From NCBI GenBank assembly GCA_047921215.1, contig JBLRWO010000019.1, positions 1-64,000 of the forward strand: a stretch of DNA of 64,000 nt. The letters run 5' to 3'. The DNA is from RECM01 sp047921215 (GTDB lineage: Bacteria; Bacteroidota; Rhodothermia; Balneolales; Cyclonatronaceae). Under the pieces are notes generated by a model. It saw nothing but the letters and a program-made list of their open reading frames with translations. It was not told where the DNA came from and did not search any database. The translations under genes and the position numbers were made by a program. Of the stretch, positions 34,510 through 44,900 are shown one piece after another (the stretch's first letter is position 1; each line of letters begins with the position of its first letter).

Positions 34510-36105
34510 ATGAATAATTATTATACGCTAAGATATTTAGTCGGCGAGTTAAAACGCAAATTGACAGGAAGTTTTTTTGTTTCAGCTGCCACCGGGGGAA
34601 AAGGAATAATTGACCTCATTTTTGAAGGTTCTAATACTGAAATTTCACTCAGAGTGGTTACAGTACCCGGTAATCAGGTATTTTTTTTGGATTACGTCCG
34701 TAAACAAAACAAGATAAACAAGCTTGTTTTTTTTCCCGGCTTACAGGAGCAGCGTGTTGACGATGTCGGGATTGCTGAATCGGACAGGCTGGTAAGTATA
34801 CATTTTGCAAACGGCATGCGTCTGTTCCTTGTTTTGTACGGATCTGGTGCGAATGTACTGCTGGTCGAAAAAGGCGTGGTTTTGGAGGCTTTCAAGAATC
34901 CGGAAAAGATCATTGGAACAGCAGAACCTCAGCCAAGACCACCGGTTTCGGAAATATTTTCACCGACTGGGGATCTGTACAAGGATATTCTTCAAATAAA
35001 CCCGCTGCTTCCCCGTACATTTCTGAAAGATATTCTGTTGGTGCAATCGGCCGGTTCCCATGATTTCGGTTCAGTTTCAAACGTGGCAGAACAGCTTCGT
35101 GAAATACTGTTACTGCGCTTTGAACCCGGGTTGAACCCTGATGGCATATTCAATCCATGGCCGGTTGATGTTTTACCACGTACCGGGAAAGAGGTGTTTG
35201 GAAGTGTTAATCAGGCTGTATGTACAGCCTGGTACATGAAGAGAAAGAACGAAAGGTTTAACCGGAAATACAGTCAGTTTCATAAACTGATCTCCGGAAT
35301 AAACGATAAGTATAAAAACAGGCTTTACACTTCTGAAAATGAGGAAATAAGCCTTGCGAGAGTTGAGCAAAACGAAAAGTTCGGACATTTACTGATGGCA
35401 CATTTGCATGTAAAACCCGAAAGTCCGGATAACATTACTGTACCGGATCTTTACAGTGGGGGGAATGTGAGGATACCGCTTGACCCTGCGAAAAGCATGG
35501 CCGAGAATGCGGCGTGGTATTACCAGAAAGCAAGAAAGGCAAAGAAATCAATGGATATAGCCATCGGAAAAAGACATGAAATGCAGCAAAAGGCACACAT
35601 CTCAGAAAAGCTGCTTGAATCGTTGATTCAACTCACAGATAAAAGAGATCCCGAATCCCTGGATAAATGGGTTGAACAGAATGAAGCCGCCATGGAAAAG
35701 CTGGGACTGCATGAAAAAGAAGTGGAAGGTAAAACATTTCCGTTCAGGCGTATGCAAATTGGCAGTTATGAAATCTGGATTGGCAAAAGCTCGGCCGGCA
35801 ATGATGAGCTTCTCAGGGCCAGCCACAAAGAAGATATCTGGATGCATGCCCGTGGTGTTGCCGGTTCTCATCTGATCATTCGTATGAACCGTTCAGCCAC
35901 GTATCCGGATAAAAAAGTTCTGGAACAAGTGGCCGGTGTGGCTGCATGGATGTCAAAGGCCAGAACTACAGGACTTGCCCCGGTTATTTATGCAAAGAGA
36001 AAACATGTCAGAAAACCCAAAGGAGCAGCCCCGGGGCTTGCAGTCGTTGACAGGGAACAGGTTCTTTTGGTGAAACCCGAACTTCCGGAGGCAGGATCGA
36101 GATGA
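34510..36105 (+). CDS. rqcH: NFACT family protein (RqcH/Rqc2 homolog)
   Basis: RqcH binds stalled large ribosomal subunits and recruits tRNA-Ala to add alanine tails that mark the nascent chain for decay. The 531-residue protein has the NFACT-N domain (1-200), a helical middle with coiled-coil character (about 280-400), and the C-terminal NFACT-R domain with KEDIWMHARGVAGSHLII. NFACT-C is not obvious. The same family was once called fibronectin-binding protein FbpA. Its stop overlaps the aroK ATG by four bases. Confidence 0.88.
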   Translation: MNNYYTLRYLVGELKRKLTGSFFVSAATGGKGIIDLIFEGSNTEISLRVVTVPGNQVFFLDYVRKQNKINKLVFFPGLQEQRVDDVGIAESDRLVSIHFANGMRLFLVLYGSGANVLLVEKGVVLEAFKNPEKIIGTAEPQPRPPVSEIFSPTGDLYKDILQINPLLPRTFLKDILLVQSAGSHDFGSVSNVAEQLREILLLRFEPGLNPDGIFNPWPVDVLPRTGKEVFGSVNQAVCTAWYMKRKNERFNRKYSQFHKLISGINDKYKNRLYTSENEEISLARVEQNEKFGHLLMAHLHVKPESPDNITVPDLYSGGNVRIPLDPAKSMAENAAWYYQKARKAKKSMDIAIGKRHEMQQKAHISEKLLESLIQLTDKRDPESLDKWVEQNEAAMEKLGLHEKEVEGKTFPFRRMQIGSYEIWIGKSSAGNDELLRASHKEDIWMHARGVAGSHLIIRMNRSATYPDKKVLEQVAGVAAWMSKARTTGLAPVIYAKRKHVRKPKGAAPGLAVVDREQVLLVKPELPEAGSR

Positions 36106-36662
36106 TAACGCATGTTCCTGAAAGAATATATCTGACCGGATTCATGGGATCTGGTAAAACGACCATTGGCCGTATTCTGGCCATGCGTTTTAAGTACATT
36201 TTCATCGATCTGGATCATTTTATTGAAAAAAAAGAACACAAAACCATCTCTGAGATATTCAGTAAATTTGGAGAGGCGCATTTCCGAGATCTTGAACAAA
36301 AATATCTTGATGAACTTACAGATTGGAAAAACGTTGTGATAGCTTTGGGAGGTGGCACTCTTACAAGTTCTGATCTGGTTAACCGGATAAAAAGTTCAGG
36401 TACACTCGTGTTTATTGATGTGGCTCTTGAAACCATACTGCACAGGGTAAAGCGAAACCTGAACAGACCGCTTCTGCTGGATGAAAACGGATGCCTCAAG
36501 TCTGACAGGATACTTGAAGCAGAACTCAAAAAGTTACTTGAGAGCAGACGCAACCTTTATGATATGGCCCATATAACGCTGAAACCTACACCAGGAAAGA
36601 CGGCAGAATTTCATGCAGACAATCTGATCCCTAAAATTCAGGAATTTGGTACATCACTTTAA
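36102..36662 (+). CDS. aroK: shikimate kinase
   Basis: Phosphorylates shikimate in the aromatic amino-acid pathway. A 186-residue P-loop kinase: GFMGSGKT at 13-20, shikimate-binding Asp in FIDLDHFIE, GGGT in ALGGGTL, and the lid Arg in NRPLLL. It overlaps the upstream NFACT gene by 4 bp and aroB by 17 bp, so all three are probably one message. Confidence 0.93.
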   Translation: MITHVPERIYLTGFMGSGKTTIGRILAMRFKYIFIDLDHFIEKKEHKTISEIFSKFGEAHFRDLEQKYLDELTDWKNVVIALGGGTLTSSDLVNRIKSSGTLVFIDVALETILHRVKRNLNRPLLLDENGCLKSDRILEAELKKLLESRRNLYDMAHITLKPTPGKTAEFHADNLIPKIQEFGTSL

Positions 36663-37731
36663 TATTGATACAACAGGTATGCATACCTGCCAGGTATATA
36701 CCGGATACGGAAGCCTCATTAACCTGCCGCAGAAAATTCATCTGTACAATCAAAACAAGGTTCTTCTTTTGATAGATGAGAATGTCGAAAAGTTATATGG
36801 CAGAAAAGTGAACGAAATACTGCTGGAAGACGGCCTGAGACCGTATTTTCACACAATTGCTTCAGGCGAAACCTCAAAATCAGCCGGCAGATGGCTTGAG
36901 GCACTCGATTTTTGCTTTGAAAACGGTGTCAACAGAAAAACACCACTGGTAGCTGTTGGTGGTGGTGTAACGGGAGATCTTGCCGGTTTTGTTGCTGCCT
37001 CGGTAATGCGTGGCATTCCTCTTATACAGATTCCAACAACCCTGCTTGCTATGGTCGACAGCTCACTGGGCGGTAAGACCGGAATTAATCATCCATCCGG
37101 CAAAAATCTGATCGGGGCATTCTATCAGCCCGATGTAATCCTTTCCGATATCGCCTTTCTCGAAACACTTCCGGCCAGGGAATGGCACTGCGGGATGGCT
37201 GAAATTATCAAATATGGTGCCATCGCAGATCCCGGTCTGTTTGCGCTGGCTGCACCATTTAAATCCGGATTTTCGAATCCGGCAAAACTCATAGAATTAA
37301 TAATCCGCTGCGCTAAGATCAAAGCCGGCATTGTGGCGGAAGATGAAAAAGAGACAGGTAAACGTGCCTGGTTAAATTTCGGTCATACTTTTGCCCACGC
37401 TCTTGAATCCCTTACACAATATGTGCGTTTCTCTCATGGTGAAGCTGTCTACGTGGGGATGATTGCCGCATTGAAATTGTCTGCCCTCTGTGGGTCAGAA
37501 ATTGATAAATCACCACTTCATCAGTTTTTGGATGCCTACAGACTTTCAACATCCGATCTTAAAAACCGTATCCCCGATCTGATTGATAAAATGTTTCTGG
37601 ATAAGAAAAACCTCAACAATACCGTTCGGGTAGTATTGCTTGAAAGCTACGGAAAACCGAAACTGGCGGAGATCACCGATTTGAGCCTGTTGGAAAAATC
37701 CTGGGAATATGCCCTCGACGTCTGTGATTAA
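36646..37731 (+). CDS. aroB: 3-dehydroquinate synthase
   Basis: Second step of the shikimate pathway; NAD+ and metal dependent. Motifs: AVGGGVTGDLAGFVAA (NAD loop), DSSLGGKTGIN, and the metal ligands in HCGMAEIIKYG and NFGHTFAHALE. The start is TTG at 36646; the strand HFNIDT just after it aligns with the usual N-terminal beta strand, so I keep it over the ATG at 36679. Length 361. Confidence 0.93.
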   Translation: MVHHFNIDTTGMHTCQVYTGYGSLINLPQKIHLYNQNKVLLLIDENVEKLYGRKVNEILLEDGLRPYFHTIASGETSKSAGRWLEALDFCFENGVNRKTPLVAVGGGVTGDLAGFVAASVMRGIPLIQIPTTLLAMVDSSLGGKTGINHPSGKNLIGAFYQPDVILSDIAFLETLPAREWHCGMAEIIKYGAIADPGLFALAAPFKSGFSNPAKLIELIIRCAKIKAGIVAEDEKETGKRAWLNFGHTFAHALESLTQYVRFSHGEAVYVGMIAALKLSALCGSEIDKSPLHQFLDAYRLSTSDLKNRIPDLIDKMFLDKKNLNNTVRVVLLESYGKPKLAEITDLSLLEKSWEYALDVCD

Positions 37732-37809
37732 CCGGAAATAGGTGATCGCCGCTGTTTTACTATCAAATTTTTGAATTATACCCGCAACATTTTTTTGAAA
37801 TTGAAATAA

Positions 37810-40800
37810 TTGATTTTACGATGGATATATAACTCATGGCGGTTCTTCTGGGGTATATTCTGGTTTGTCGCCATTGCAGCGATCATTCTGGTCGGGGCTG
37901 CTTTCTTTGTGCTGCAACTCGATTCAACAAAAGAGATGCTGGCTCAGCGTGCAGAAAAATACTTTGTGAATAATTTTAACGGTGATCTGAGAATAGGAAA
38001 ACTCGACGGGCTTATACCGTTCAGATTTGAAGTTCTGGACGTAAATGTAATATACTATGGTACTGATGATGAAACCATTGAAGCCGATACGGTTCTGAGT
38101 TCTGAATCGATTGTACTTGGCCTGGATCTTTGGGACCTGATACAGAATCGTATTTCAGTGAATTTCCTCAATTTCGACCATCCGCTGCTGAATCTGACAG
38201 AAACCGGGAGCGGCGATTACACAATCAGTAAAGTTTTTCAAAGAGATAAACCTGATACAACTCTGTCGGATACCAGGGTTGGAAGATTGCCGTTCATCTT
38301 TGCCCCCTCCGTCTCTGTATCATCCGGCCGTATAGTTGTGAACAGCTATCCATGGCAGCACGACGCTGTTCGGCTTCCCGCTACGCTCAATGTGAGCAAC
38401 CTGGATCTGCAGATGTTTGTGGAATTGAATGCATCACAGCGATTTATCGATATTGAATCACTTTCTTTTTTTGTACCTGAATTAAATAATGACACCTTCC
38501 TGTTTTCGGGGCAGTTTTACAACGATGACAGATATCTGGAATTTAACAGGATACAGCTCAATTCCGGCAATACGGTACTGTCAACAACGTTTGAGATCGA
38601 TGGTGTTGATCTCACTAAACCGGATATTTTTGACCAGCTCACGAAAGCCTCCTACAGACTGATTATTGACTCGGCAACTCTGACCCCGGCTGACTATAGC
38701 GATATCGTGGAAGAATGGGACCGGTATACATCTTCTGTTCAACTTGATCTGCTGGCAGAGGGTACCATGAAGGTTATGGATCTAAACCGCTTTAATGTAA
38801 GCTACGGAAGCAGCGACCTGTTTTTTTACGGCCAGTTAACCGATTTACTTGAATCCGGATCTTTATCCTACGACGTGATTCTTGATTACTTGAGAATACG
38901 GGAAGCGGATATTGAACAGTTTGCCCTGTTTCAGGATTTTAAGTTCACAGACTGGGACTCACTTACCACCAGGGGCTATATTAACGGTGGTTTAAACAGT
39001 ATTGCCGGGCAATTCACCATTGAACCGCCCAGAGGTTTGATCAGGGTTAACGGAGATGCTTCGTTCCGTGATACTGTTGACTATGATATCACCCTCCAGG
39101 TTGATTCACTCAATCTGGCCCTTTTTCCATCCCTGACACCAAATAATTCAAATATCAATCTGACTGTAAATATGCGCGGATCCGGTTCTGATCTGCTCAG
39201 TAGTTCGGGTTTCTGGGGGCTTTATGCCAGGAATACATTTGTTGAGAATTTTGACCTGCCACTTCTTGACCTTGAACTTGCATTCAGGAATGGCATTTAT
39301 GAACCGGAATTTTTTATTACTGAGGGTACAGGAACTGCAAGCGCAAGTGGCCGTATTGACCTCAATCAAACCGACCCTGTTACCAGCTTAAGTGGTAATT
39401 TTGCAGGGTTCAATTTGCGGAATCTGATCCGCACTGCTGATGTCCCCGTAACCGATCTGAACGCAGACTTTTCTGCCGGAATCTTCGGAAGTTCACCCGA
39501 CAGATTTTCGGGTGAGATATTGGTTCATGTTGATGAGTCTTCGTATAACGGTAAAAGCATTGAGCCACAATCTGTTGAGTTGTATCTGGATGACGCATCT
39601 TTAGGCAGGCGCCGCTTCGAACTTAAAAGTAATATCCTGAACCTGACGGCTGAAGGTACGATCGTTCCTACAGATATTGCCGGGTTGTTTAATTACTGGA
39701 AGCGTGAAACCATAACGCGTCTCGAAAAAAGGCTCTGGTTTACCGGATACGTTCTGCCTGAAACTACCGGAAAACCCGTAGAGGGAAAACCCGTCAGTAT
39801 TAATGTTGAGGGAAGCCTGAAAAATCTTGACCTCATATCCAGTGTATTTGATGTGTTACCCGATATTGAGACTGATTCAGATTTTAATATGGCCATGAGA
39901 GCCGATCAGCAATCCCTTGAGTTATCAGGTTCCGTATTTAGCCGGCAATTCCGGTCAGACAGCCTTAAGGCTGCTGGTGCCAATGTGTCCTTCAACGCAT
40001 TCTTAAAACCTTCCGGAGTCGAATACGGTTATCTGAATCTTGAAATTACAGCGGGTATCGACACAGTGAATCATCCTGCCACAGATATCGGTGACTTAGC
40101 TTTCCGCGTTCGTACAGTTGACAACAGATGGGGGATGGGTGCAGAAATACAACGAATTGGTAATGAATTTGCATTCAGAAGTGATGCAGAAGTGATTGTT
40201 ACGGATTCTTTGGTTGTTATGACGATGGACCGGTTCTATTTGGGTAACAAGGTCTTTGATTGGGAGAACCTTGATGATATCAGAGTTATTTACGATAACA
40301 ATCGAAGGCTGATCATTGATAATCTCGAAATTTACAGTGAAGATGGACTTGTTGCTCTTAACGGGGTATTCAGCGACCTGGAGACAGATTCCATGCAGTA
40401 CAGCCTGGATGAAGTTGGTCTGTCAGCCGTCTCATCTCTGATAGGTGGGCGGGTCAGTTTTGGGGGGAATCTGAACGCGAGGGTGACCACAAAAATGCTT
40501 ACAACCAGCCCTACCGTTGAAGGTGGAATATTCGTTGATGGTCTTCATCTGAACGAGCGACTGATCGGTGATGTGACCTTCAACAGCGTCTACAATCCGG
40601 TTAACCGGCATTTCGACACCCGGCTTTCGATTGAAACCGATGCCCGGAAGTATGCAGATTACCGTCAGGCTAACAATGATATCGGTAATACAATGCATTT
40701 GAACGGGTATTTTGTACCACCCGATCCTGCCAGTCCTGCCGATACGGTATTCTATTTCGATGCTGATCTCACGGAAATCGATATGTGGATCGTACCACTG

Positions 40801-42435
40801 ATTGTGAGTGGTATATTTGATGAGGTAGAAGGCAGCTCATCGGGTAAGGGTGTGATCTACGGATCTCCTGATGATTATTATTTCAATGCCCTTTTTCAGT
40901 TAGATGATGTTTACGCGCGGCCAGTTTTCCTCAATACCGATTACACACTCACCGGTCCTCTGGAACTCGACCGGATAACCGGGGTTTTTCTCGACAATGT
41001 CTCAGTTTCGGATGGCCGGCAAGGCCGTGGCAATCTGTACGGAATCGTCGATTTGAACGATTTTCAGCGCGAGAAATACCTGAATATCTCCCTGACCCTC
41101 GACCGGCTTCAGTTTTTGAATAACCGGTATTCACCTGATATACCATTTTATGGTAATATTACTGGCACAGGTGAAGTCAACATCATCGGGCTGAACACAT
41201 CACCATATCTGAGAACAACTCAAACGGTGGTTGTTACATCCGATTCCCGGCTTTCTATCCCCCTGTTGGACGAAACCAGTGTTGAGGAACAGTCGCGGCT
41301 TATAAGGTATGTATCCAGTTTTGATGAAGCTTTCAGGCACAGGGCAGATCGTCCGGTTGAACCGGACCAGCCGGAACAGCTTGGGTTTATGGAAGTGTTT
41401 CAGTTTGACCTTCAGTTTGTTGCGCCACAGAATACCACTGTTCAACTGGTATTCGATCCGGTAACGGGCGAAATTATTACTGCACGCGGCAGTGGACGCA
41501 TCCGTATTACACTCGAAGATCAGACTATGCAAATGTTCGGCCGTTTTAGCGTTGATGATGGTGACTATCTGTTTGTTGGCGGTGATATATTCAGCCGGCG
41601 TTTTTCGATCAGGGAGGGAGGTAGTATCACCTGGGAAGGCGATCCCGCAAATGCCAGGGTAGATATAACCGCATCCTACAGATCCCGCCCCAACATTGCA
41701 CCGGTCGACCCAGCTATCCCCGACGATACGCCACAGCGGATACCTGTCGACCTGGTTCTCGTGATTCAGGGAAATCTGGACAGTATCGAAAATGAATTCT
41801 ATTTTGAATTTCCCAACGCCACCGATGCATCAGAGTATACTACGCTTCTGTCTATCATCAATAATGAAGAACAAAAGCTGATACAGGCAACAAGTTTGCT
41901 CTTTACGGGTACTTTCATTCAAACCGGTTCAACGGGTACCGATCCCAGTGCCTTTGGCAGGGACTTCCAGGGAAGGGCAGCCGGTCAGGCCGGACTCAGC
42001 CTGTTGTCCAATCAAATAAGTGCACTGCTTAACTCAAACCTGAATAATCTCAATCTGGACGTGGACCTTAACCTGACCGGACTTGATCAGGCTGATCTCG
42101 GAGTTGCACTGCGGCTTTTCGATGACAGGCTGATTCTGCGGGGTGGAGTGTACCGGGATGTGTACGATGAGACAACAGAAGTGAGTATCGGTGATCTCGG
42201 AGTCCGCTACCGGATTAACCGGGCACTATCAGTCGAACTTTTTCACCGTAAAGATCAACGTCTTGCACTGCAGCAAACGGAAACCCAGGTAGAAAGCGTG
42301 AATGGTATCGGCTTCGAGGCAAGAGTGCAGTTCAATACATGGCGCGAACTCGGCCGGCGGATATGGGGTTCCATAAGAAAAATATTTGTATCCTCAGATG
42401 TAAGCACGCAAGATGTTGCTGAAACTGTAAATTAA
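37810..42435 (+). CDS. tamB: TamB-like translocation/assembly protein
   Basis: A 1541-residue inner-membrane-anchored protein of the AsmA/TamB class, built to bridge the periplasm and move lipids or help outer-membrane assembly. One N-terminal membrane helix (about 10-36), a long stretch of repeated beta strands, and a C-terminal TamB domain (DUF490). The domain includes TAQxxGxGRIRITLEDQTMQMFGRF-like sequence near 1230-1250 and the barrel-like end. The start is TTG at 37810, as no in-frame ATG precedes the membrane helix. TamA/BamA is not adjacent. Confidence 0.88.
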   Translation: MILRWIYNSWRFFWGIFWFVAIAAIILVGAAFFVLQLDSTKEMLAQRAEKYFVNNFNGDLRIGKLDGLIPFRFEVLDVNVIYYGTDDETIEADTVLSSESIVLGLDLWDLIQNRISVNFLNFDHPLLNLTETGSGDYTISKVFQRDKPDTTLSDTRVGRLPFIFAPSVSVSSGRIVVNSYPWQHDAVRLPATLNVSNLDLQMFVELNASQRFIDIESLSFFVPELNNDTFLFSGQFYNDDRYLEFNRIQLNSGNTVLSTTFEIDGVDLTKPDIFDQLTKASYRLIIDSATLTPADYSDIVEEWDRYTSSVQLDLLAEGTMKVMDLNRFNVSYGSSDLFFYGQLTDLLESGSLSYDVILDYLRIREADIEQFALFQDFKFTDWDSLTTRGYINGGLNSIAGQFTIEPPRGLIRVNGDASFRDTVDYDITLQVDSLNLALFPSLTPNNSNINLTVNMRGSGSDLLSSSGFWGLYARNTFVENFDLPLLDLELAFRNGIYEPEFFITEGTGTASASGRIDLNQTDPVTSLSGNFAGFNLRNLIRTADVPVTDLNADFSAGIFGSSPDRFSGEILVHVDESSYNGKSIEPQSVELYLDDASLGRRRFELKSNILNLTAEGTIVPTDIAGLFNYWKRETITRLEKRLWFTGYVLPETTGKPVEGKPVSINVEGSLKNLDLISSVFDVLPDIETDSDFNMAMRADQQSLELSGSVFSRQFRSDSLKAAGANVSFNAFLKPSGVEYGYLNLEITAGIDTVNHPATDIGDLAFRVRTVDNRWGMGAEIQRIGNEFAFRSDAEVIVTDSLVVMTMDRFYLGNKVFDWENLDDIRVIYDNNRRLIIDNLEIYSEDGLVALNGVFSDLETDSMQYSLDEVGLSAVSSLIGGRVSFGGNLNARVTTKMLTTSPTVEGGIFVDGLHLNERLIGDVTFNSVYNPVNRHFDTRLSIETDARKYADYRQANNDIGNTMHLNGYFVPPDPASPADTVFYFDADLTEIDMWIVPLIVSGIFDEVEGSSSGKGVIYGSPDDYYFNALFQLDDVYARPVFLNTDYTLTGPLELDRITGVFLDNVSVSDGRQGRGNLYGIVDLNDFQREKYLNISLTLDRLQFLNNRYSPDIPFYGNITGTGEVNIIGLNTSPYLRTTQTVVVTSDSRLSIPLLDETSVEEQSRLIRYVSSFDEAFRHRADRPVEPDQPEQLGFMEVFQFDLQFVAPQNTTVQLVFDPVTGEIITARGSGRIRITLEDQTMQMFGRFSVDDGDYLFVGGDIFSRRFSIREGGSITWEGDPANARVDITASYRSRPNIAPVDPAIPDDTPQRIPVDLVLVIQGNLDSIENEFYFEFPNATDASEYTTLLSIINNEEQKLIQATSLLFTGTFIQTGSTGTDPSAFGRDFQGRAAGQAGLSLLSNQISALLNSNLNNLNLDVDLNLTGLDQADLGVALRLFDDRLILRGGVYRDVYDETTEVSIGDLGVRYRINRALSVELFHRKDQRLALQQTETQVESVNGIGFEARVQFNTWRELGRRIWGSIRKIFVSSDVSTQDVAETVN

Positions 42436-42454
42436 TCCTAATTAAATAGATTCG

Positions 42455-44602
42455 ATGGGGAAGAAAAGAACCAAAAAAGAAATAGAGAATTTTATACTTG
42501 AATTTTTACATAAACATGGTGAAAATTTTATACCGGTCGAAGTACTGTCTACCGCCCTTAATATGCAGAAGGGTGCGCACAGAAAACAACTCAACAAGGC
42601 AGTACATTCTCTTATAGCCAAAAATGCTCTCCGTTCCAGAAACAGGGGCAATGAAATTAAACTGGAACAGGATCCTGACAAACTGGTATTGGCCGAAGGT
42701 CCAATCACATTTAACCGGTTCAGTGTAGGATTCGTAAAAATTGCCGATGGCTCGACGGAGATAAGAATTCCCAGGAAAAAAACCGGACTGGCTCTCCCGG
42801 GCGATATGGTGCGGATCAAGGTTATGACCGACGGCCGTAAAGGCAGGCCCGAAGGCAAGGTCACTGAAATTGTACGGCGTGGTGGCAGGATTTTTGTCGG
42901 AACATTCGTTAAGGAGGGTAAAAATCAGCTCTATATCCAACCCGATGAAAAATCGGCGCACATCAACTTTTTCGTGTTACCCGAAAATTCAGGAAATGCA
43001 AAGAATAACGACAAAGTTACCTTTAAGCTGGTCGACTGGCTGCATCCTAAATCCCTGCCGGAAGCACGGATTATGGAAGTGCTTGGGCCTAAAGGCAGCA
43101 ACGATGCAGCGATGTTGTCTGTTCTGGCTGAAAACCAGCTGCGCAGTACCTTTCCTGAAGATGTGGATCGTTACGCCGAACGTGTTGCTACCGAAATTCC
43201 GAAGTCAGAATATAAAAGGCGACTGGATCTGCGGAATGAAGTGGTTTTTACCATCGATCCTGAAGATGCCAAAGATTTCGATGATGCACTGAATATCAGT
43301 AAACTCGATAATGGTAATTACTACCTCGGTGTTCATATTGCTGATGTATCCCACTACGTGCAACCAGACAGTATACTTGACCGGGAAGCCCACAACAGGG
43401 GTACCAGTGTGTACCTTGTAGACCGGGTGATACCCATGCTGCCAGAAAAACTGAGCAATGGTGTATGCAGCCTCAGGCCCAACGAGGAAAAACTGACCTA
43501 CAGTTGCTTTATGGAGGTCACTCCCAAAGGCAGGGTAGTAAGGTATTCGGTGGATGAAACAATAATTAACTCAGCTCACAGGCTTACCTACGAAGATGCA
43601 CAGGAGATCATAGACGGTAAAAAACATGAGTTGTCGGAACCACTTGTAATGCTTGCGGAAATGACCCGCATGCTTACGGCCAAACGATTCCGTGAAGGAT
43701 CCATCGATTTAAATACCCCTGAACCACGTTTTGAGCTCGACGAGAACGGCAAACCTCTCAATGTATACCTTAAAAAAAGACTCACTGCTCACAGGCTTGT
43801 AGAAGAGTGTATGTTACTGGCCAATAAAACGGTTGCACTGCAAATTGAACAAATGCGCAAGTCATCAGGTAAAAAAGCGGCAAAAGATCTGTTTCCGTTT
43901 TTCTATCGGATTCATGATAAGCCGGATGCCGAAAAAATGCAGAATATTGCAGAAACGGTAAAACCACTGGGTATAAAGCTTGATGTAAAATCAGACAATG
44001 TTACTTCAGCTCAGATTAATGACCTGCTTGAACAAATTAAAGGTAAACCACTTGAATATGCCGTGAATGAACTTGTTCTCAGGTCGATGGCCAAAGCGGT
44101 ATACAGTCCCAAAAATATCGGCCATTTCGGTCTGGGTTTTAATCATTATTCCCATTTTACAAGCCCCATCCGAAGGTATCCGGATCTGATCGTTCACAGG
44201 CTGCTGAAGAACTACCTGGCGGGTCTGCCGGGTTACAGTTTCGAGGAACTGATTCGTTTCGGAACAGACTGCAGTGAACGCGAGAAGATGGCTGTAACGG
44301 CAGAACGCGACTCTGTGAAGCTGAAACAGGTGGAATTTATGTCCGAACGAATCGGCAGTGAATTCAATGGTGTAATCAGCGGGGTCACCGACCGGGGTAT
44401 CTTCGTAACCATCAACGATCTCTATTGCGAGGGAATGGTTCACATAAGTGACCTCAATGATGATTACTATGTATATGACCAAAACAGACACAGCCTAATA
44501 GGCCGGCATGGTGGTAAAACGTATATGCTCGGTGGTGATGTCCGCGTGAAAGTGATTAATACCAGTATTGAACAGCGCCAGATTGATTTTGAACTTGCAT
44601 AG
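42455..44602 (+). CDS. rnr: ribonuclease R
   Basis: A 3'-5' exoribonuclease that degrades structured RNA. The 715-residue protein has an N-terminal winged-helix/cold-shock region, the RNB catalytic core with the metal-binding IDPEDAKDFDDALNI (four Asp), and a C-terminal S1 domain (FNGVISGVTDRGIFVTI). It starts 19 bp after tamB, so it is probably co-transcribed. Confidence 0.94.
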   Translation: MGKKRTKKEIENFILEFLHKHGENFIPVEVLSTALNMQKGAHRKQLNKAVHSLIAKNALRSRNRGNEIKLEQDPDKLVLAEGPITFNRFSVGFVKIADGSTEIRIPRKKTGLALPGDMVRIKVMTDGRKGRPEGKVTEIVRRGGRIFVGTFVKEGKNQLYIQPDEKSAHINFFVLPENSGNAKNNDKVTFKLVDWLHPKSLPEARIMEVLGPKGSNDAAMLSVLAENQLRSTFPEDVDRYAERVATEIPKSEYKRRLDLRNEVVFTIDPEDAKDFDDALNISKLDNGNYYLGVHIADVSHYVQPDSILDREAHNRGTSVYLVDRVIPMLPEKLSNGVCSLRPNEEKLTYSCFMEVTPKGRVVRYSVDETIINSAHRLTYEDAQEIIDGKKHELSEPLVMLAEMTRMLTAKRFREGSIDLNTPEPRFELDENGKPLNVYLKKRLTAHRLVEECMLLANKTVALQIEQMRKSSGKKAAKDLFPFFYRIHDKPDAEKMQNIAETVKPLGIKLDVKSDNVTSAQINDLLEQIKGKPLEYAVNELVLRSMAKAVYSPKNIGHFGLGFNHYSHFTSPIRRYPDLIVHRLLKNYLAGLPGYSFEELIRFGTDCSEREKMAVTAERDSVKLKQVEFMSERIGSEFNGVISGVTDRGIFVTINDLYCEGMVHISDLNDDYYVYDQNRHSLIGRHGGKTYMLGGDVRVKVINTSIEQRQIDFELA

Positions 44603-44651
44603 GTATTATTCGCAGTCTTTTAGTAAAATGAGTAACAGATTAAGCTCTGCC

Positions 44652-44717
44652 ATGAAGCGGTATATCAACATGCTTTTTATATTAATTTTTACGGGCTGTA
44701 CGTGCTGTACGTGCTGA
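44652..44717 (+). CDS. possible 21-residue lipoprotein-like peptide
   Basis: An ATG opens MKRYINMLFILIFTGC followed by TCCTC and a stop. The first 16 residues form a normal lipoprotein signal with lipobox IFTGC, so the mature product would be a six-residue Cys-rich lipopeptide (CTCCTC). No clear ribosome site, and the Cys codons come from a short DNA repeat, so it may be chance. Low confidence. Confidence 0.2.
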   Translation: MKRYINMLFILIFTGCTCCTC

Positions 44718-44846
44718 TGCCTCGTGAGAGCTGCCGGCAGTTCGGGGTGAAGCTGTTATTTCAGTTTACTCAGGTCTGTCTGATCTGTTGAGTGCATTAT
44801 ATATAAAGATTCTGTAAAAAAATGATGCAACCAAACTTTTACAGTA

Positions 44847-44854
44847 TAAATTTG
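44847..44854 (+). promoter_or_regulatory. -7 promoter element before the metallopeptidase gene
   Basis: TAAATTTG, exact TAnnTTTG match, 47 bp before the ATG at 44901. The -33 box is weak. Confidence 0.45.
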
Positions 44855-44900
44855 CGTTACGGTGTATGAAACCAAAAAACTATCCTGAAATCTGACCCCA

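Larger units (their letters stand above)
44603..44900. other. 298-bp intergenic region
   Basis: After rnr. It contains the possible micro-lipoprotein frame (44652-44717), a short GTGCTGTAC repeat at 44697-44715, and a promoter element TAAATTTG at 44847. Confidence 0.5.
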
